Of a stretch of 8,283 bases of DNA, positions 5,162 to 8,283 are shown piece by piece (the first letter of the stretch is position 1; each line of letters begins with the position of its first letter). The notes under the pieces were generated by a model, which searched no databases, was not told where the DNA came from, and was given only the letters and a program-made list of their open reading frames with translations. Source of the stretch: Methylovirgula sp. Its GTDB lineage: Bacteria > Pseudomonadota > Alphaproteobacteria > Rhizobiales > Beijerinckiaceae. The stretch lies in the NCBI GenBank assembly GCA_025356505.1, contig JANXSV010000289.1, forward strand, positions 1-8,283, written 5' to 3'. The position numbers and the translations under genes were made by a program.

Positions 5162-6508
5162 ATGTTAACGCGTCAAACAGTTTTGCGCCGGACCGGAACC
5201 GCCAGCCTCATATTCGGTTGGGCGCTTCTGAGCTCTGCTGGCATGAGCCCGCAAGCATCGGCGCAATCCGCGTTGGTGTCTGCCTCGCAGATTGTGGCAA
5301 CCAACACCCGTATCTCGCAATTTTCCGGCAAGGTTCACCTCGAAATTGACCTTTCCGGCACGGTCGCGGCGCATGTATTCCTCGTCGAAGGCCCGGATAG
5401 ATTGATTATTGACCTTCCGCAGGTCAGCTTTAAGGCTCCAGCGCCGACGTTTGGCAAGCGCGGTGCCATCATCAAGGCATTCCGCTCCGGCCTGTTTGTA
5501 AAAGATCAATCCCGCGTCATCCTTGATCTGTCCACTCCGGTAAAAATCCTGTCGCAGCGCTTCGAGCCTGCTCAAGACACGAAATCTTCCGGACGGCTGG
5601 TGATCGATCTGGCGCGCACGGACCGGAAGAGTTTCCACGCCGCAGTCGAGCCGGAAACCCCCATAGCTGACGTCGCCGACCTGCGCCTTACACAGGGAAC
5701 TCCGGCCGATCCGGCCAATTCCCCTCAGGCTCATGTCGCACTCCCCCTTATTGTCATCGACCCGGGGCATGGCGGCCCTGATTCGGGTGCAATCGGGCTC
5801 GGTGGAATCGTCGAAAAAACCACGGTCTTTAGCTTTGCTCAGGCATTGAAGGCCCGTATTGAAGCTTCGCATCGCTATCGCGTCCTGCTTACCCGGGAAC
5901 AGGATGTGTTTGTGCCGCTGGGAGAGCGTATGCGCATTGCCCGCGCCGCCAATGCAGACCTGTTCCTTTCGCTTCATGCTGACACGCTGTCTAAAGAACA
6001 TTCGGTAGCAGGCGCGACGGTTTACACCGTATCTGACCGCGCTTCAGATGCCGAAGCCGCCCGAATCGCCGCCCATGAAAATATGGCGGATCAGGCCGGT
6101 GGCATGGTTGTCGCCTCGCAGCCTCCCGAAGTTGCTGACATTCTCATTGACCTGACGCGCCGCGAAACCCGCTCCTACGCGCATGTATTTTCAAAAACGC
6201 TCATCAGTGCTTGGAAGTCCGGGCCGTTTCTGGCGCTCAATAAAAACCCGCAGCGCGCCGCCGGTTTTGTTGTGCTCAAAGCCCCGGACGTTCCAAGCGT
6301 ATTGTTGGAACTGGGCTATCTCTCCAGCGCATCAGACGCCAAAGCGCTTGCCTCAGACGATTGGCGGCGGAGCGCCTCCAACACCGTTCTGAGCGCAATC
6401 GATTCGTTCTTCATCGCCCATAACGGCGGCAAAAAGGCCGAGCAGGAGCCGTCAGCCATGCTCGGACCGGACGCCAAAGCCACCCCCGCAGCCTCATCCA
6501 AGCCCTAA
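5162..6508 (+). CDS. amiC: Periplasmic N-acetylmuramoyl-L-alanine amidase (AMIN + Amidase_3)
   Basis: Zinc amidase that cuts the bond between N-acetylmuramic acid and the stem peptide, splitting septal peptidoglycan during cell separation. It has 448 residues. Residues 1-35 are an export signal (basic start with R9-R10, hydrophobic 14-27, ASA-QS cleavage site near 35); the twin arginine hints at Tat export, as for E. coli AmiC, but the rest of a Tat motif is weak. An AMIN domain (about 45-150) should target the septum or peptidoglycan. The Amidase_3 domain spans about 195-418. Zinc ligands are H203 (DPGHGG), E218 (GIVEKT) and H272 (SLHAD), with catalytic E383 (LLELGYLS). The segment around 293-340 matches the regulatory helix of AmiB/AmiC enzymes, which blocks the active site until an EnvC-type activator binds. 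The frame is closed by TGA at 5141-5143, so ATG 5162 is the first start, although I see no good Shine-Dalgarno. It is followed by mrcA 194 nt on. The symbol amiC rather than amiB is by custom. Confidence 0.94.
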   Translation: MLTRQTVLRRTGTASLIFGWALLSSAGMSPQASAQSALVSASQIVATNTRISQFSGKVHLEIDLSGTVAAHVFLVEGPDRLIIDLPQVSFKAPAPTFGKRGAIIKAFRSGLFVKDQSRVILDLSTPVKILSQRFEPAQDTKSSGRLVIDLARTDRKSFHAAVEPETPIADVADLRLTQGTPADPANSPQAHVALPLIVIDPGHGGPDSGAIGLGGIVEKTTVFSFAQALKARIEASHRYRVLLTREQDVFVPLGERMRIARAANADLFLSLHADTLSKEHSVAGATVYTVSDRASDAEAARIAAHENMADQAGGMVVASQPPEVADILIDLTRRETRSYAHVFSKTLISAWKSGPFLALNKNPQRAAGFVVLKAPDVPSVLLELGYLSSASDAKALASDDWRRSASNTVLSAIDSFFIAHNGGKKAEQEPSAMLGPDAKATPAASSKP

Positions 6509-6526
6509 GCGCGGTTGGCGCGGTTG
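6509..6526 (+). repeat. Tandem 9-bp duplication after the amidase stop
   Basis: GCGCGGTTG occurs twice in direct succession (6509-6517, 6518-6526), immediately after the amidase stop codon. This is a small slippage-type duplication with no evident function. I see no intrinsic terminator between the amidase and mrcA, so read-through transcription is plausible. Confidence 0.6.
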
Positions 6527-6583
6527 TTCGCACGAGTAATTCCCGCGCATCACGATATTCTTGGGCGTTGCGGCAAAATCAAA

Positions 6584-6612
6584 TTGCCTCACAATGAACA
6601 TAAAGTTAAAAC
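6584..6612 (+). promoter_or_regulatory. Candidate sigma-70-type promoter for mrcA
   Basis: TTGCCT (6584-6589), a 17-nt spacer, and TAAAAC (6607-6612), each matching four of six consensus bases. It lies in an AT-richer stretch about 90 nt before the mrcA start. A short inverted repeat, GGCAA (6572-6576) with TTGCC (6584-6588), overlaps the -35 and could be an operator. mrcA may therefore have its own promoter in addition to read-through from the amidase. Confidence 0.35.
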
Positions 6613-6690
6613 AACACACAGAGGGCATGGCGTATTTGCGCCCGAAGTTCGCTGCGCGCATGTCATTATGTCGCCGGTTATTTTCAGATA

Positions 6691-6696
6691 GGCGGA
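6691..6696 (+). promoter_or_regulatory. Ribosome-binding site of mrcA
   Basis: GGCGGA ends 6 nt before ATG 6703. It supports this start, which also opens directly into the membrane anchor expected at the N-terminus of PBP1a. Confidence 0.6.
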
Positions 6697-6702
6697 ATTT
6701 TA

Positions 6703-8283
6703 ATGCGGCTGCTTGCCCGTTTTTTCGGATTTTTATTTGCCACCGGTGCAATTTTGTTTGTCATCGGGGCTGTTGTTGTGGCCGCCGGCATCTACTTTTT
6801 CTCGCAGGATTTGCCGAGCGATGCTGCCCTTAAAAATTATGAACCGCCGGTGATGACGCGCGTTCATGCCGGCGACGGATCGCTGCTGGGCGAATATTCG
6901 CACGAACGGCGGCTTTATCTGCCAGGTTCTGCAATTCCGCCTCTGGTGAAACAGGCGTTCATTTCCGCTGAAGACAAAAATTTCTATTCGCACAATGGTA
7001 TCGATCCCGAAGGCATTGCCCGTGCCGTGCTGGCAAATTTGACTCGCACGAGCCAGCAGGGCGCATCAACCATCACGCAGCAGGTGGCCAAAAACTTCCT
7101 GCTTGGCAACGAAAAGTCCTACACCCGCAAAGCGCGTGAGGCGCTGCTCGCCCTGCGTATCGAGAAGAATTACTCCAAAGAAAAGATTCTTGAGCTTTAT
7201 CTCAACGAAATTTACCTTGGTCTCGGCAATTACGGCGTTGCGGCGGCCTCGTTGAATTACTTCAATAAGTCAGTAACCGAACTCAGCTTGAGCGAGATGG
7301 CCTATCTTGCAGCTTTGCCCAAAGCCCCGAACAATTACCATCCCTTTACCAAGCGCGACCGCGCCGAGGCGCGCCGAAATTACGTTATCGAGCGCATGAT
7401 TGTTGATGGTTTCGTCAAGCGCGCCGATGGCGAAGCGGCTAAAAAAGAGCCGCTGGGTGTCAATCCAAAGGCCATTGTTCCGACCAACTATGCGTCCGGA
7501 TTCTTCGCCGAGGAAGTGCGCCGCGAGCTTTCGGACCGCTACGGCGAAAAGAAACTCTACGAAGGTGGCCTTTCGGTTCGCACCACGCTTGATCCGAAAA
7601 TGCAGCAAATGGCGCGTAAGGCGCTCACCGACGGGTTGGTGCGCTACGATGAAGCGCACGGCTGGCGCGGACCGGTCAAGCACATTGATTTTGGCGCGGA
7701 TTGGGGCACTGCACTCGCCGACGTGACATCTTACAACGATGTGCGTCCGTGGCGTCTCGGCATCGTGCTCGACATGACAGACACTTCCGCCCGTATCGGG
7801 TTGCAACCTTCCAAAGATCGTTCCGGCGCGGTTGATTCAGTCCGCGAGACAGGTCAGGTTTCCGCCTCCGGCATAGCCTGGACCCGCAAATCTTTGAAGG
7901 GCGTGTTTATCCCGGGTGATGTGGTTTATGTGGAACCGCTCGATGCCAAATCCGGCCAATTTCGCTTGCGCCAGATTCCTGAGGTTTCAGGCGCCATCAC
8001 CGCCATGGACCCGTTTACCGGCCGTGTTTTCGCCATGGTCGGGGGATTCTCGTTTGACCAATCGGAGTTTAACCGCGCAACGCAGGCCAAGCGGCAGCCC
8101 GGCTCCTAGTTCAAGCCGTTTGTCTACGCCACCGCGCTCGACAACGGTTACACGCCTTCAAGCCAGATACTTGATGCGCCGATCGAAATCGATCAGGGCA
8201 ATGGCCTTGGCATTTGGAGTCCGGAAAATTTTAAGGGCAAATCCGGCGGTCTGCACACCTTGCGCTATGGAATTGAGCATTCG
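6703..8283 (+). pseudogene. mrcA: Penicillin-binding protein 1a, interrupted by an in-frame TAG; 3' end beyond window
   Basis: Bifunctional class A PBP: it polymerises lipid II into glycan strands and crosslinks them, anchored in the inner membrane facing the periplasm. The uninterrupted frame ends at 8109 after 468 residues; the family is usually over 700. A membrane anchor lies at about 8-33. The GT51 glycosyltransferase domain (about 55-235) is complete: EDKNFYSHNGID (90-101, catalytic E90), GASTITQQVAKN (120-131), RKAREALLALRIE (142-154), KILELYLNEIYLG (161-173) and KAPNNYHPF (207-215). A PBP1a-type OB-like region spans about 315-425. The transpeptidase domain starts near 428 and reaches QPGS, whose S468 (TCC 8104-8106) is the catalytic serine of Ser-x-x-Lys. 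The next codon is TAG where serine is usual. The same frame continues to 8283 without another stop as FKPFVYATALDNGYTP and on to LRYGIEHS, clearly PBP1a, ending at the likely SxN serine. GGCGGA before the ATG supports the start. Read literally, the product keeps polymerase but not crosslinking activity. Sequencing error or amber suppression are alternatives. Confidence 0.9.
8107..8109 (+). other. In-frame TAG one codon after the PBP1a catalytic serine
   Basis: The motif reads G-S-stop-F-K-P-F, where PBP1a proteins normally have G-S-S-F-K-P-F. A single C-to-A change at 8108 in a TCG serine codon explains it. There is no frameshift: the same frame gives 58 further codons with family-typical sequence up to the window end. 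Confidence 0.9.

Noticed and set aside
5165..6001. Minus-strand 278-codon frame opposite the amidase gene, and a similar one at 7270-7806 opposite mrcA
   Set aside because: Both are exact shadows of well-conserved genes, with no domains and no fitting ribosome-binding context.
8101..8283. Frameshift as the cause of the PBP1a interruption
   Set aside because: The frame is identical before and after the TAG, with family-like residues immediately on both sides, so it is a point nonsense change and not an indel.

Overview
This window looks like chromosomal core DNA from an alphaproteobacterium of the order Hyphomicrobiales (Rhizobiales). The evidence is a long ribonuclease E with an S1-domain insertion and a Gly-Trp-Trp tail, a periplasmic amidase, and a class A penicillin-binding protein whose wording resembles Bradyrhizobium/Beijerinckia/Brucella-type proteins. 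Base composition is moderately GC-rich by eye. I do not assign a genus.

Layout. Positions 1-63 hold a 10-bp inverted repeat just after rne. Positions 64-3078 (minus strand) are rne, encoding a 1004-residue RNase E, the core of the RNA degradosome. It contains several in-frame coding repeats, including a 15-bp minisatellite and a histidine-periodic insertion. Positions 3079-3736 are an unusually long 658-bp divergent gap. It holds the rne ribosome-binding site, a leader hairpin and candidate promoter, several inverted repeats and no convincing gene. Positions 3737-5041 (plus) are a cyclopropane-fatty-acid synthase gene with a TTG start. The next 120 bp contain an exact TTAA-N7-TTAA box, the core of the CtrA-binding motif. 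Positions 5162-6508 (plus) are a periplasmic N-acetylmuramoyl-L-alanine amidase with an AMIN domain. Positions 6703 to the window end (plus) are mrcA (PBP1a), which carries an in-frame TAG.

How the genes fit together. The amidase (peptidoglycan splitting at division) and PBP1a (peptidoglycan polymerisation and crosslinking) form a cell-wall pair. The synthase modifies membrane lipids and RNase E governs mRNA turnover. As I recall, rne, amiC and mrcA are neighbours in many Hyphomicrobiales, so cfa may be an insertion between rne and amiC.

Most notable point: the PBP1a frame is open and well conserved on both sides of a single TAG (8107-8109). That TAG replaces the residue directly after the catalytic transpeptidase serine of the Ser-x-x-Lys motif. 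The product as read would be a 468-residue protein with an intact glycosyltransferase domain and no working transpeptidase. It is either a recent nonsense mutation, a sequencing error or a suppressed codon. I see no CRISPR array, insertion sequence, phage, tRNA or rRNA, and no clearly new multi-gene system.
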